Made by a program: the position numbers and the translations under genes. Below are positions 47,164 through 55,936 of a DNA stretch of 64,000 nucleotides, piece by piece. Each line of letters starts with the position of its first letter. The first letter of the stretch is position 1. The notes under the pieces are model-generated. The model saw only the letters and a program-made list of their open reading frames with translations, had not been told where the DNA came from and did no database searches. Source of the stretch: Paenibacillus sp. N3.4 (GTDB taxonomy: Bacteria > Bacillota > Bacilli > Paenibacillales > NBRC-103111); NCBI RefSeq assembly GCF_008017805.1, contig NZ_VRTT01000027.1:18339-82338 (forward strand). The letters are read 5' to 3'.

Positions 47164-47487
47164 TTACAGTGATAAATCGATATGGTGTCCCTTATAGGGA
47201 TGATCTGAATGATTAATCCCTTCGTTGGATTCAACAGCCGATTTACCACCGTTCCTATTCTTTGTTTTATTCCGTTCTTGTTTCTGACGACGATGATCTT
47301 TGATCCCCGTTCGCGTGCTCTCTTCAAGTTTGCTGCTGCGATGACGATCATTTTCCGTTGTTTTCACAGCTTGATGTTCTAAAATAGTTTCGTCCTGCCG
47401 CGGTTTTTGCATAAGTTGATTTTGCCGGATGCCTGCTTCGTCATTTTTGTGTACGGCGAACTGTAAATCGATGGATTTGAAGCTCAT
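47164..47487 (-). CDS. Small hydrophilic protein of the motility operon, unknown
   Basis: 107 residues, very rich in Lys, Arg, Glu, Gln, Asn and His, starting MSFKSIDLQFAVHKNDEAG and continuing as a probably disordered, basic segment. There is no signal, membrane segment or motif. Similar small proteins with an MSIKS-IEMQIAVPR-type start occur near the end of flagellar operons of other Bacillota, from memory. Tight spacing to fapA upstream and the SwrB-like gene downstream indicates a real gene. Function unknown; the conserved first 25 residues may be a binding motif. Confidence 0.65.
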   Translation of the reverse strand: MSFKSIDLQFAVHKNDEAGIRQNQLMQKPRQDETILEHQAVKTTENDRHRSSKLEESTRTGIKDHRRQKQERNKTKNRNGGKSAVESNEGINHSDHPYKGHHIDLSL

Positions 47488-47506
47488 CGTTTACCCTCTC
47501 CTTCAT

Positions 47507-48921
47507 TTACACATATGCACTCATAGAGATATCGCCATCTGTTAATCGGAATGTCATGCGATTCGTTGGATCTTTAATAAACTTGGTGTAACGCCCAATA
47601 ACAACCTTGGTTCCACCATAGATAGTCGACAATATTTCCACTTTTGCTTTTTCTGAATCCTCAAGTGATTTTCAATTTCCAGCATACGATCTCGCAAGTT
47701 ATTTTGTTCTTCAAGCGCCTGCTTTTTCGTATGATTAAGCTTAATCCGCATGGCGACTTTATCGGGTCCAAGCTGCCCGGCTGCAGCCAATTGATCCAAC
47801 AAAGAAAGCGCTTTATCCGTCTTGTCCATATTTTCCATATAAATTCTTAATTGATTTCGGAGTTGAATCATTTCATTGCGTAGTTCAGGGAGAACGCCTA
47901 CTTCGACGTTAGTCGCCGTCGACATGGAATTACCAATCGTACGCGCTGTGACACGTTCACCAGCTTGGATTGTGCCTCCCACTATGAGTCCTTTAGAGCC
48001 ACTGCAATTTACAGCTTTGCCTGCGCGGATTGTTGAATGCATGATACTCTGGGTTACGATTAAATCTTCACCAGCCTCAACCATAGCATCTTGAATGAAA
48101 GAACTCTTCACATTCCTGCCCGCTTTTAAATGAGCTTTATTTTGACCAACGATACCTGCATGAATATCTATAGATCCTTCTGCTTCAAGTTCAGCTGCTT
48201 CTACACCACCGGTGACACGAATATCGCCAGATGCACGAATTCTAAAGCCAGGGAGTACGTTGCCTCGAATCACAACCGTACCGATGAAATCAATATTACC
48301 AATGCTAAAATCCACATCACCATTCACTTCGTAAACAGGAAACACATTGATTTTATCCCGATCCGTTTTGACTACCATCCCATCGATAGCCGCATACAAT
48401 GCCATTTGTTCAGCATCTGCAATCACGTTTTTGCCTAATTTAAATCGTGCTTCTTTACCAGCTTTGGTAAAGAGGACTTCCCCTGTAACTGCACGACCGG
48501 GAATGCCTTCCGCGGCCAGAACACGCTGCCCTATGAGTTGGCCCTTTTTAATATTATGAATAGAAACAACTTCTTTATAATTTACCCGGCCGTCATCTAG
48601 CTCAAGCGGTTTTTTTTCATTCACATCAAAGTTGTATAAATATGTAATAGACCCATTCTTTCCTTCTTGTGGATTTATGCCTGTTGCAATAACGACCTTT
48701 TGATTGTAAAAAGGTCTCGGATCCAATGCAATCGTTGCGAGCAAGGGGCGATTTAAGCCATAGACGATATGATTTGCTTTCAACAGGTCTTCTAATTGAC
48801 CTAGACTGACTTTAAAGTTCTCATCCGCATTATTAATTAGTGCATATGCTGATAATTTGTCATTTGAAATGGAAATCGTTATGTAGAAATCCAAAGGCAT
48901 GTTCCTTTCCAGCATGGACAT
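47507..48921 (-). CDS. fapA: FapA family protein (DUF342), one frameshift
   Basis: About 471 residues after repair. Predominantly beta, with FapA repeats giving a right-handed beta-helix (RASGDIRVTGGVEAAELEAEGSIDIHAGIVG and similar), then a coiled coil (about 330-420) and a small C-terminal strand region. As read, it ends early in a basic out-of-frame tail. Restoring one base near 47662 gives LEIENHLEDSEKAKVEILSTIYGG and a conserved ending TFRLTDGDISMSAYV with a stop at 47507. FapA proteins are flagellar assembly-associated, with mechanism uncertain. The start could be 48921 or 48900 (both ATG). It lies directly after sigD. Confidence 0.88.
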
Positions 48922-48950
48922 ACCACCCTTTCATTTCCGACTAATTCTTA

Positions 48951-49739
48951 TTATGAATCTTGGAAAAGCTGATTTTTAAAACGTCCAAGTACTCCTTTTA
49001 GACGAAGGATAGCCTTGGAATGCAACTGTGAAATGCGGGAAGGAGATAAGCACATCACTTCGGCAATTTCACTAAGTGAGAGTTCCTCAAAATAAAATAA
49101 CGATACGACCGTTCGCTCTTTCTCCGTCAACCGTTCAATCGCGCGAGCCAAAGAATCCTTTAAATAAAACTCATTAACCTTAGACTCCGGATTTTTGGCT
49201 TTCTCATCAACAAGCAATGAGAGACGTGTTTCCGATTCCTCGTCTCTTATGGGATCATCGATGGAACATATCGTCGTAATGGATATATCCTGAAGCATCT
49301 GTTGAAAATCATGCTCGCTAATTTGTAAATAGCTGCTTATTTCCGAATCTGTAACAGAACGAAGATATTGTTGTTCAAGCTTCTGGTAAGCATCTTCTAC
49401 CTTTTTGGCCTTTTCTCTTACGGAGCGTGGTACCCAATCCCCTTGTCTTAAGCCATCAATAATAGACCCGCGAATTCTCCAAGAAGCATACGTTTCGAAT
49501 TGCAGTCCACGCGCATAGTCGAATTTCTCAACAGCATCTATAAGGCCCATTACTCCAAAGCTCGAAAGGTCCTCTTTCGACACACTTTTAGGAAGCCCTA
49601 TGGCTAGACGTCCGGATACATAATCGACCAAAGGCAAATAACCTTCAATCAACGATTGCTTAGCTGGTATCCATCCCTGCTCTTTCCACTGCTTCCATAA
49701 ATCGATATTGGCTAGTTGTGATTGCTTTTGTTCGATCAT
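48951..49739 (-). CDS. sigD: RNA polymerase sigma factor SigD (FliA family)
   Basis: Flagellar/motility sigma-28, 262 residues. Regions 2 (VDYVSGRLAIGLPKSVSKEDLSSFGVMGLIDAVEKFDYARGLQFETYASWRIRGSIID), 3 and 4 (LTEKERTVVSLFYFEELSLSEIAEVMCLSPSRISQLHSKA) are complete. It drives late genes (flagellin, motor, chemoreceptors, autolysins). As in B. subtilis it sits near the 3' end of the long fla/che operon, where its dose depends on transcript completion. It is preceded by an unknown membrane gene after 18 bases. Confidence 0.95.
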   Translation of the reverse strand: MIEQKQSQLANIDLWKQWKEQGWIPAKQSLIEGYLPLVDYVSGRLAIGLPKSVSKEDLSSFGVMGLIDAVEKFDYARGLQFETYASWRIRGSIIDGLRQGDWVPRSVREKAKKVEDAYQKLEQQYLRSVTDSEISSYLQISEHDFQQMLQDISITTICSIDDPIRDEESETRLSLLVDEKAKNPESKVNEFYLKDSLARAIERLTEKERTVVSLFYFEELSLSEIAEVMCLSPSRISQLHSKAILRLKGVLGRFKNQLFQDS

Positions 49740-49757
49740 GAGTTACGTTCCACATCC

Positions 49758-50189
49758 TTAGTCTTCTGACATACGCCTCAAGGCACCCGCCAGTTGTTCA
49801 GGGTCCAAATTACTCTTGGTGACTAGCTTAGGTGGATTCAATGGTGAAAATTGCGCATTTGTGGATGGCAAAGAGGCACTTGTACTCAAGTTGCCCTTCA
49901 ACAATTCACGTGTTTCTGCATCCTCGTCAGGTGTAACCAAATCTAGCGATTGACCAACTGCTGCATCCGCTATTGGATTATCAAATGAAGAATGTCCGGC
50001 AGCACGCTCAGCTCCGAGCATAACCCCCAGCACCCATCTAAAACCAAATGTTAGAATAAACATAATCGCAAAGCTGTAAATACTTTTGAGACATGTGGAC
50101 AAAAAAAGATTATTTCCAATAGACAAGCCAAATGTTAATAAGCCAGCCAACGCAGCAACGATGACATTAATCCGAATAGTTCCTATCAT
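49758..50189 (-). CDS. Two-helix membrane protein in the motility operon, unknown
   Basis: 143 residues: two N-terminal membrane segments (INVIVAALAGLLTFGLSIGN, then YSFAIMFILTFGFRWVLGVML) and a cytoplasmic, Ser/Thr/Asp-rich tail with a conserved-looking end PEQLAGALRRMSED. It begins 3 bases after the cheD stop and ends 18 bases before sigD, so it is co-translated with the motility genes. B. subtilis has no gene here. I do not recognise the family; it may be Paenibacillaceae-specific. Confidence 0.65.
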   Translation of the reverse strand: MIGTIRINVIVAALAGLLTFGLSIGNNLFLSTCLKSIYSFAIMFILTFGFRWVLGVMLGAERAAGHSSFDNPIADAAVGQSLDLVTPDEDAETRELLKGNLSTSASLPSTNAQFSPLNPPKLVTKSNLDPEQLAGALRRMSED

Positions 50190-50192
50190 GTT

Positions 50193-50687
50193 TTAGATTT
50201 CCTTTACTCCTAATTGAACGCTACGAATAAATAGAATGCCAGACTCGCTATGAAACTCTATCGTTCGCCCATAATTAGCTCCAGTATCCTCGCCTTTAAT
50301 AGGTATGCGAAATTTATTCAACATTTCTTTACATGATTCTACATTTCTCGGTCCAATTCTCATCGTATCATTATTTCCAGCAAAAGCAAACATCTGAGCA
50401 CCGCCAGCAAGTTTAGCCTCTAGCTTACTCACACTTGCTCCCAGTTTTTCCATTCTTGAAATTAACTCAGGAATAGCAGTATCCGCGTATTTAGCTATAT
50501 TAAGAGTTCCTTCACGAGCAATTTCTGAAGAAGGCAACATCACATGAGCCATCCCTGCAACTTTAACGCGACTATCATACAGGGTGACACCCACACATGA
50601 ACCCAGTCCTGTTGTCTTTAGCACACCGGTAAGATGAGCGACATTCAGGTCAGCCATTCCTACTTTAATCAGATTATCTTGGATCAT
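50193..50687 (-). CDS. cheD: Chemoreceptor glutamine deamidase CheD
   Basis: Deamidates receptor glutamines and activates CheC; 164 residues. The catalytic cysteine lies in TTGLGSCVGVTL (about residue 31), with the partner histidine in AGMAHVMLP and threonine in the following loop. It overlaps the cheC stop by 4 bases, a typical cheC-cheD pair of the Bacillus-type adaptation system. Confidence 0.95.
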   Translation of the reverse strand: MIQDNLIKVGMADLNVAHLTGVLKTTGLGSCVGVTLYDSRVKVAGMAHVMLPSSEIAREGTLNIAKYADTAIPELISRMEKLGASVSKLEAKLAGGAQMFAFAGNNDTMRIGPRNVESCKEMLNKFRIPIKGEDTGANYGRTIEFHSESGILFIRSVQLGVKEI

Positions 50688-51304
50688 GAAGATTCTACCC
50701 CTAATGCCGCAAATATTTTGCCAAACGATTCCGGATCAGGAATAAGGAAAAAATGCCCTTGAACCTCATTTTCCCCCTCCAAAAATTTCGTATCTATCAG
50801 AAGTGCTTGATCTCCCATTTGCCCAAACTGCAGTAAACCATAACTTAAAATAGCTCCAGCCATATCAATAGCTAACGCAGGCACGGTAGGCTGCATATTC
50901 AAATTGGTGAAGTCTGCAAGAGATGACAGATACGATCCCGCCAAAATGTTGCCAATTTCATTTAGAGCAGACAATTCTAACTCCGAATATTCGTCATCGC
51001 TTTGTAGCTCAAAACCGATAAGATCTCCTAACATCTTTCTGGCGGAATCCAAATTTAAGATAAAAAACATATTCCCCGGAGCATCTCCATCTACACGAAG
51101 AAAGATGGCAAGAACTACCGTCTCCGCTCCACCGACACTTTCGCATATTTCTTCAAAAGGAAGCATTCTCACCTTCGGAACGAGCATATCAATCGGCTTG
51201 TCCAGCAGTGTAGATAGCGCGGTAGCGGCATGACCCGCGCCAATGTTTCCCACTTCCTTTAGGACATCCATTTGGAAATCAGCTAAATGATTAAACACAT
51301 CCAC
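50684..51304 (-). CDS. cheC: CheY-P phosphatase CheC
   Basis: Dephosphorylates CheY-P and binds CheD; 206 residues. Two repeats of the D/S-x3-E-x2-N-x22-P phosphatase motif are visible: LKEVGNIGAGHAATALSTLLDKPI (E, N near 17-20) and LNEIGNILAGSYLSSLADF (about 110-130), which implies both active sites. It is 4 bases after cheW and overlaps cheD. Same fold family as the N-terminal part of FliY. Confidence 0.95.
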   Translation of the reverse strand: MDVFNHLADFQMDVLKEVGNIGAGHAATALSTLLDKPIDMLVPKVRMLPFEEICESVGGAETVVLAIFLRVDGDAPGNMFFILNLDSARKMLGDLIGFELQSDDEYSELELSALNEIGNILAGSYLSSLADFTNLNMQPTVPALAIDMAGAILSYGLLQFGQMGDQALLIDTKFLEGENEVQGHFFLIPDPESFGKIFAALGVESS

Positions 51305-51308
51305 TACT

Positions 51309-51770
51309 TTATTCCTCTACTCTTTCTAGCTGCTGGATCTCATGACGGTCAAGAACTTGCTCTAAATTAAGCAGCACAAGCAATCTTTGCTCACCAACAC
51401 GTGCAATCCCATCCAAATATTTGGCTTTGATTCCGCCGACAATTTCCGGAGGGTTATCAATGTTGTCCGTATCCAAATCTATCACATCATTCGCAGAGTC
51501 AACGATTAAACCAACTTCAAAATCGCCGGCAGAAACGATGATAATGCGTGTAGCATCAGAATTCTCTTTTTGCTCTAAACCAAACCTTGCGCGCAGGTCA
51601 ATAATAGGAATAACAACGCCACGCAAATTAATAACACCTTTAATGAATTCTGGTGCTTTGGGTACGCGAGTCATTGGTTGCATTCTTTCAATCGTTCTTA
51701 CTTTCTCTACTTCTACACCATACTCTTCGGCTCCAAGTGCGAAGACGATTACTTTTTTTTCTTCTCCCAT
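51309..51770 (-). CDS. cheW: Chemotaxis coupling protein CheW
   Basis: Links receptors to CheA; about 153 residues of a single CheW SH3-like domain pair. Conserved VFALGAEEYGVEVEKVRTIERM, FIKGVINLRGVVIPIIDLRARFGL and GLIVDSANDVIDLD. The ATG at 51770 has AAGGAGGATTT 5-8 bases upstream. It follows cheA after 28 bases. Confidence 0.96.
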   Translation of the reverse strand: MGEEKKVIVFALGAEEYGVEVEKVRTIERMQPMTRVPKAPEFIKGVINLRGVVIPIIDLRARFGLEQKENSDATRIIIVSAGDFEVGLIVDSANDVIDLDTDNIDNPPEIVGGIKAKYLDGIARVGEQRLLVLLNLEQVLDRHEIQQLERVEE

Positions 51771-51798
51771 TGTGAAATCCTCCTTCAAAATGTTGGTG

Positions 51799-53865
51799 TT
51801 ATTTGATTAGAGCATTTGGATCAATGATTAAAGCCACTTGTCCGTCGCCCAGAATGGTTGCTCCAGATATGGCAAACAAACCTGATAAATATTTGCCCAA
51901 TGTTTTCAATACAATTTCTTGTTGACCGATGAATTCGTCTACCATCAGAGCCACTTGCTTGTCACCTTTTCGAACAACGACAATTTCAGTCTCTTCTTCT
52001 AAATCCTCATTGAAGTCAGGGACATTAAATAGTCCACTTAAGGAGACTAACGGGATGACGGAATTGCGGTAATCGATCATTTTGTTACCATGTATATTGC
52101 GAATCTGCGCCTTCTGAATAGAAGCTGTTTCCACGATGGATGATAAAGGAATCGCATACTTCTCACTGCCCAAACGAACGAGCATAGCAGAAATTATCGA
52201 CAGGGTTAGAGGCAGTTGAACGGAAAACTTGCTGCCGAAACCAGGCTTTGAATCAACCTGAACATGCCCGCCAAGCATTTGTATCTTCGTCTTCACCACA
52301 TCGAGCCCAACACCACGACCGGAAATATCTGAAATTTTGTCTGCTGTACTGAACCCTGATGCGAATAACAGGTTATAAACTTCTAAATCACTTAATTTAG
52401 CCGCTTGTTCAGCAGTAACAAGTCCATTTTTCAATGCCGTTTTCAATACCTTTTCCCGATAAATTCCTCTTCCGTCTTCTTCGATTTCGATGAAAACGTG
52501 ATTCCCGCTATGGAATGCTCGAAGTTGGATGGTGCCATGCTCGCTCTTGCCTGCTGCAAGTCGGTCTGTAATCGGCTCAATTCCATGATCCACAGCGTTT
52601 CGAAGTAAGTGAACAAGAGGGTCGCCAATTTCATCGATAACGGTGCGATCAAGTTCCGTTTCTGCCCCGGTAATAATCAAATCTACTTTCTTGTCCAATG
52701 ACTTCGCTAAGTCACGAATCATTCGAGGAAAACGATTAAATACAGAATCAACCGGAACCATGCGAAGTTTCAACACGATATTTTGTAAATCACTGCTCAC
52801 GCGAGACATATGTTCCACAGTTTCCGTGAGATCACTGCGTTTGACTTCGCTAGCTAGCTGCTCGAGACGAACACGATCGATTAACAGCTCACTGAACAGA
52901 TTCATCAAAGCATCCAAACGTTCGATATCCACACGGATCGTTCGATTGGCAACAGGAGCTCCCCCTGCCGCAGCGGGTTTAGCAACAACGGCTGCTTCCA
53001 CTTTCGGTGCAGCAACAGCAGGCGCCTCAGGCACTATCGCAGCAGCAACGGCTGCCGCAATTTCTCGTGTCGCAGCTTCCACTTCATTTTTGGGACGAGA
53101 CAATTCTTCAAGAGATTCGGTATCCACCGTTATGATGACAGCAGATTCGATCTCTGAAACGTTTAATATCTCTTTCTCAAGCGTTCCTTGATCGACTTTG
53201 GAAATAAAGTAAAGGGAAAAGGAACGGTCAAACTTCTCTTGTTCGATTTCTTCAACAGACGGTGTCGCTTTTACAATCTCACCCAATCTTTCAAGTGCAT
53301 CGAAGACCATGTAAGCGCGCGCTGCTTTCAAGACGCAATTTTCACGAACATTGACTTCTACATAAAAGACAAGGAAGCCTGATTCTATCGATTGTTGAAG
53401 AATGGAGAACTGATACTCATCCACAGCAATCCCTTTTGCTGCTTCTTTCACAGCCACAGCTGCAGGAGCTTGTGCTGTCATGTAATCGCCTGTCACAATA
53501 GAACGCAAAGCCGTTACAATGGAAGAAACGTCAGCTTTCCCGGTACCGCCTTGAATAATATCTTCAACCATCGACTCCAAAGAATCCAAGCTTTTGAAAA
53601 TACAATCAAAGATGAAAGGATTCATAGCCAACTTGCTATTACGCACGAGATCTAGCACATTCTCCATTTCATGGGTAAGAGCAGCGATATCCTCAAAGCC
53701 CATTGTTGCGGACATTCCTTTCAACGTATGAGCAGAACGGAAAATGTTGTGCACAATACTAATGTCCTCAGGACTGCTCTCCAAACTCATCAAGTTATCA
53801 TTCAGAGCTTGCAAATGTTCTTTGGACTCATCGATAAACATAGATAAATATTGACTAAGTTCCAC
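51799..53865 (-). CDS. cheA: Chemotaxis histidine kinase CheA
   Basis: About 688 residues. P1 phosphotransfer domain with the phosphorylated His in RSAHTLKGMSATMGF (about residue 46), P2 (about 140-260), an Ala/Val/Pro linker, P3 dimerisation, P4 kinase with N-box LVHLLRNAVDHGIEP, EEDGRGI and SGRGVGLDVVKTKI, and P5 CheW-like domain. Phosphorylates CheY and CheB under receptor control. Two GTG codons are possible; I use 53865, 8-9 bases after GGAGGTG. It is 50 bases after cheB. Confidence 0.96.
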   Translation of the reverse strand: MELSQYLSMFIDESKEHLQALNDNLMSLESSPEDISIVHNIFRSAHTLKGMSATMGFEDIAALTHEMENVLDLVRNSKLAMNPFIFDCIFKSLDSLESMVEDIIQGGTGKADVSSIVTALRSIVTGDYMTAQAPAAVAVKEAAKGIAVDEYQFSILQQSIESGFLVFYVEVNVRENCVLKAARAYMVFDALERLGEIVKATPSVEEIEQEKFDRSFSLYFISKVDQGTLEKEILNVSEIESAVIITVDTESLEELSRPKNEVEAATREIAAAVAAAIVPEAPAVAAPKVEAAVVAKPAAAGGAPVANRTIRVDIERLDALMNLFSELLIDRVRLEQLASEVKRSDLTETVEHMSRVSSDLQNIVLKLRMVPVDSVFNRFPRMIRDLAKSLDKKVDLIITGAETELDRTVIDEIGDPLVHLLRNAVDHGIEPITDRLAAGKSEHGTIQLRAFHSGNHVFIEIEEDGRGIYREKVLKTALKNGLVTAEQAAKLSDLEVYNLLFASGFSTADKISDISGRGVGLDVVKTKIQMLGGHVQVDSKPGFGSKFSVQLPLTLSIISAMLVRLGSEKYAIPLSSIVETASIQKAQIRNIHGNKMIDYRNSVIPLVSLSGLFNVPDFNEDLEEETEIVVVRKGDKQVALMVDEFIGQQEIVLKTLGKYLSGLFAISGATILGDGQVALIIDPNALIK

Positions 53866-53915
53866 AACCACACACCTCCAATAGAATCATTATGTAACCT
53901 ACTTGATACCATTTT

Positions 53916-55016
53916 TCAATTCAGTATACATTGAGCTAACTTAACAGCGATCTCTTGTTGTGGTAGTATGTGCATCGCAGCTTTTATCTCAACTGCCGCT
54001 CGCGGCATTCCATAAACGACACATGTTTCTTCCGACTCGGCTATTGTCGTGGATGCGCCGGATTGTCTTAAGGAAAGCATCCCTTTGGCTCCATCACTCC
54101 CCATACCTGTCATTAGGACTATGTGCCGTTTCAATTCGCTCATGCCAATCAGAGACTCGAACATGACATCCACTGAAGGACGGTGACCTGAGCGTGGATC
54201 TTCTTTCGTTAATCGAATCTTGTATGTCTTAAACGTGTCCTTGTAGGCCGTCATATGCCAGCCTCCCGGCGCTACATAAGCAGTTGCCGTTTGAAGTGTA
54301 TCTCCATCTTGAGCCTCAACCACCTGAATCTTAGATACATCGTTTAAACGCTGTGCTAAAGATTTGGTGAAATTGGGCGGCATATGCTGCACAATTAATA
54401 TCGGTGCGGGAAAGCCAGCTGGAATATGCGAAATGACCTGATGCAAGGCACGAGGACCTCCCGTTGAAGTCCCTATAGCAACAAGATGTTCAAAATGAGT
54501 TGAGACTGGACTAACAAGTACCTTCTTATCCGGAGGTTTTATCAAGCCTACATTGCTTTTAACTGTGACAGGTTGGTTCTGCTTCACAGGCGAAGACTGC
54601 TGGAAAGACTTCATCCTGGTTCTAACCGCAATTTGCAGCTTCTCATGCAGTAGTTGTTTGACTTTATATAAATCCAGAGAAATCGAACCAGAAGGCTTTC
54701 GAATAAAGTCGACAGCGCCCCACTCAAGCGCTCTGATCGTCTCCGCTGCACCCTCTTGGGTCAGAGAGCTCAGCATGATAATAGGTGTTGGCTGCTCGGA
54801 CATGATACGCTGCAGCGCATCTAAGCCATTCATCACAGGCATCTCTATATCCATGGTTACAGCATCAGGGCGTAAAAGCTTTACTTGTTCGATCGCTTCT
54901 TGGCCATTTTTGGCGGTTCCAATAATGGTGTACTGCGGATTTTCACTAATCAAATCGCTTATGATTTTTCGCATAAAGACGGAGTCGTCTACGACAAGAA
55001 TGTTATATGGTGCCAT
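53916..55016 (-). CDS. cheB: Chemotaxis glutamate methylesterase CheB
   Basis: Demethylates and deamidates receptors; about 366 residues. Receiver domain with phospho-acceptor Asp in DAVTMDIEMPVMNG (about 56) and the KP motif, then a linker and the methylesterase domain with the active-site Ser in IGTSTGGPRAL, His in VQHMPPNF, and Asp in LMTGMGSDGAKG. The ATG at 55016 has AAAGGAGGGGGAAA upstream; a longer reading to 55058 is unsupported. It lies between flhG and cheA. Confidence 0.95.
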   Translation of the reverse strand: MAPYNILVVDDSVFMRKIISDLISENPQYTIIGTAKNGQEAIEQVKLLRPDAVTMDIEMPVMNGLDALQRIMSEQPTPIIMLSSLTQEGAAETIRALEWGAVDFIRKPSGSISLDLYKVKQLLHEKLQIAVRTRMKSFQQSSPVKQNQPVTVKSNVGLIKPPDKKVLVSPVSTHFEHLVAIGTSTGGPRALHQVISHIPAGFPAPILIVQHMPPNFTKSLAQRLNDVSKIQVVEAQDGDTLQTATAYVAPGGWHMTAYKDTFKTYKIRLTKEDPRSGHRPSVDVMFESLIGMSELKRHIVLMTGMGSDGAKGMLSLRQSGASTTIAESEETCVVYGMPRAAVEIKAAMHILPQQEIAVKLAQCILN

Positions 55017-55066
55017 GCTGTTTCCCCCTCCTTTATGTGCGGATTCCACATGATTCAAGAAGAATT

Positions 55067-55936
55067 TTATTTCAAAAGCTTCATCATTTTGTTAAGAAAT
55101 CCTTTCATCCCGGATGTTGGCGACTCGACAACCTGATAACCTCTAACATACCTTTCCACCACAACTTGAAGGCTTCTGGCCGCAGCCGAATTAGGAAAAG
55201 CTACCGTAAAGGGAACCTGCTTTTTAACAGCTTTTGAAACAGCAACATCATCGTCAACAAAACCTAAAGTAGGAATGTCGATATTAAGAAATTGCTTGGC
55301 AACGAGTGCGATTTTATCAGCTGTATGCTTTCCTTCCTTCGTATCCGTCACTCGATTAATGACTAATTTGAAGGAAACATCATGTCCCATCGAGTTAACC
55401 ATTTTGATGATCGCATAGGCATCTGTTATCGAGGTTGGTTCTGGGGTAGTGACAACAAATGTTTCTTCCGCAGCTAGAATGAATTTTAAGGTTTCTTTGG
55501 ATAAGCCTGCACCCGTATCAAAAATAATGAAATCCACATATCCATTTAGCTGCATAACTTGTTCAGCGAAATAATCTAGTTCTTCTTCTGTCAAACGAAG
55601 CAAATCATTAAACCCGGATCCACCTGCGATAAAATCAAGATCATTATAACCCTTTTGAATAATTTCCCATATGGTTTTTTCTTTTTTAAGCAAATGATAC
55701 AAATTGTATTTAGATGAAACACCCATGAGAACATCGATGTTTGCTAGCCCAATATCCGCATCAAAAACAAGAACCTTATACCCTTGGGACTGAAGAGACA
55801 AAGCAAAATTCAACGTAAAATTTGATTTCCCTACGCCTCCCTTTCCGCTAGTCACGGTAATGATCCTGGTTGTTTTTGCGCCTTTTTCATTTTGAATTTG
55901 GACCAGGTTCCGCAACCCTTCTGCTTGATCACTCAT
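55067..55936 (-). CDS. flhG: MinD-like ATPase FlhG (YlxH)
   Basis: Controls flagellar number and placement with FlhF; 289 residues. Deviant Walker A VTSGKGGVGKSNFTLN (about 28-43), switch I with DADIGLANIDVLMG, and switch II IIFDTGAGLS. The N-terminal DQAEGLRNLVQ helix stimulates FlhF GTPase in the family, and the amphipathic C-terminal membrane helix is seen (GFLNKMMKLLK). It overlaps flhF by 4 bases. Confidence 0.95.
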   Translation of the reverse strand: MSDQAEGLRNLVQIQNEKGAKTTRIITVTSGKGGVGKSNFTLNFALSLQSQGYKVLVFDADIGLANIDVLMGVSSKYNLYHLLKKEKTIWEIIQKGYNDLDFIAGGSGFNDLLRLTEEELDYFAEQVMQLNGYVDFIIFDTGAGLSKETLKFILAAEETFVVTTPEPTSITDAYAIIKMVNSMGHDVSFKLVINRVTDTKEGKHTADKIALVAKQFLNIDIPTLGFVDDDVAVSKAVKKQVPFTVAFPNSAAARSLQVVVERYVRGYQVVESPTSGMKGFLNKMMKLLK

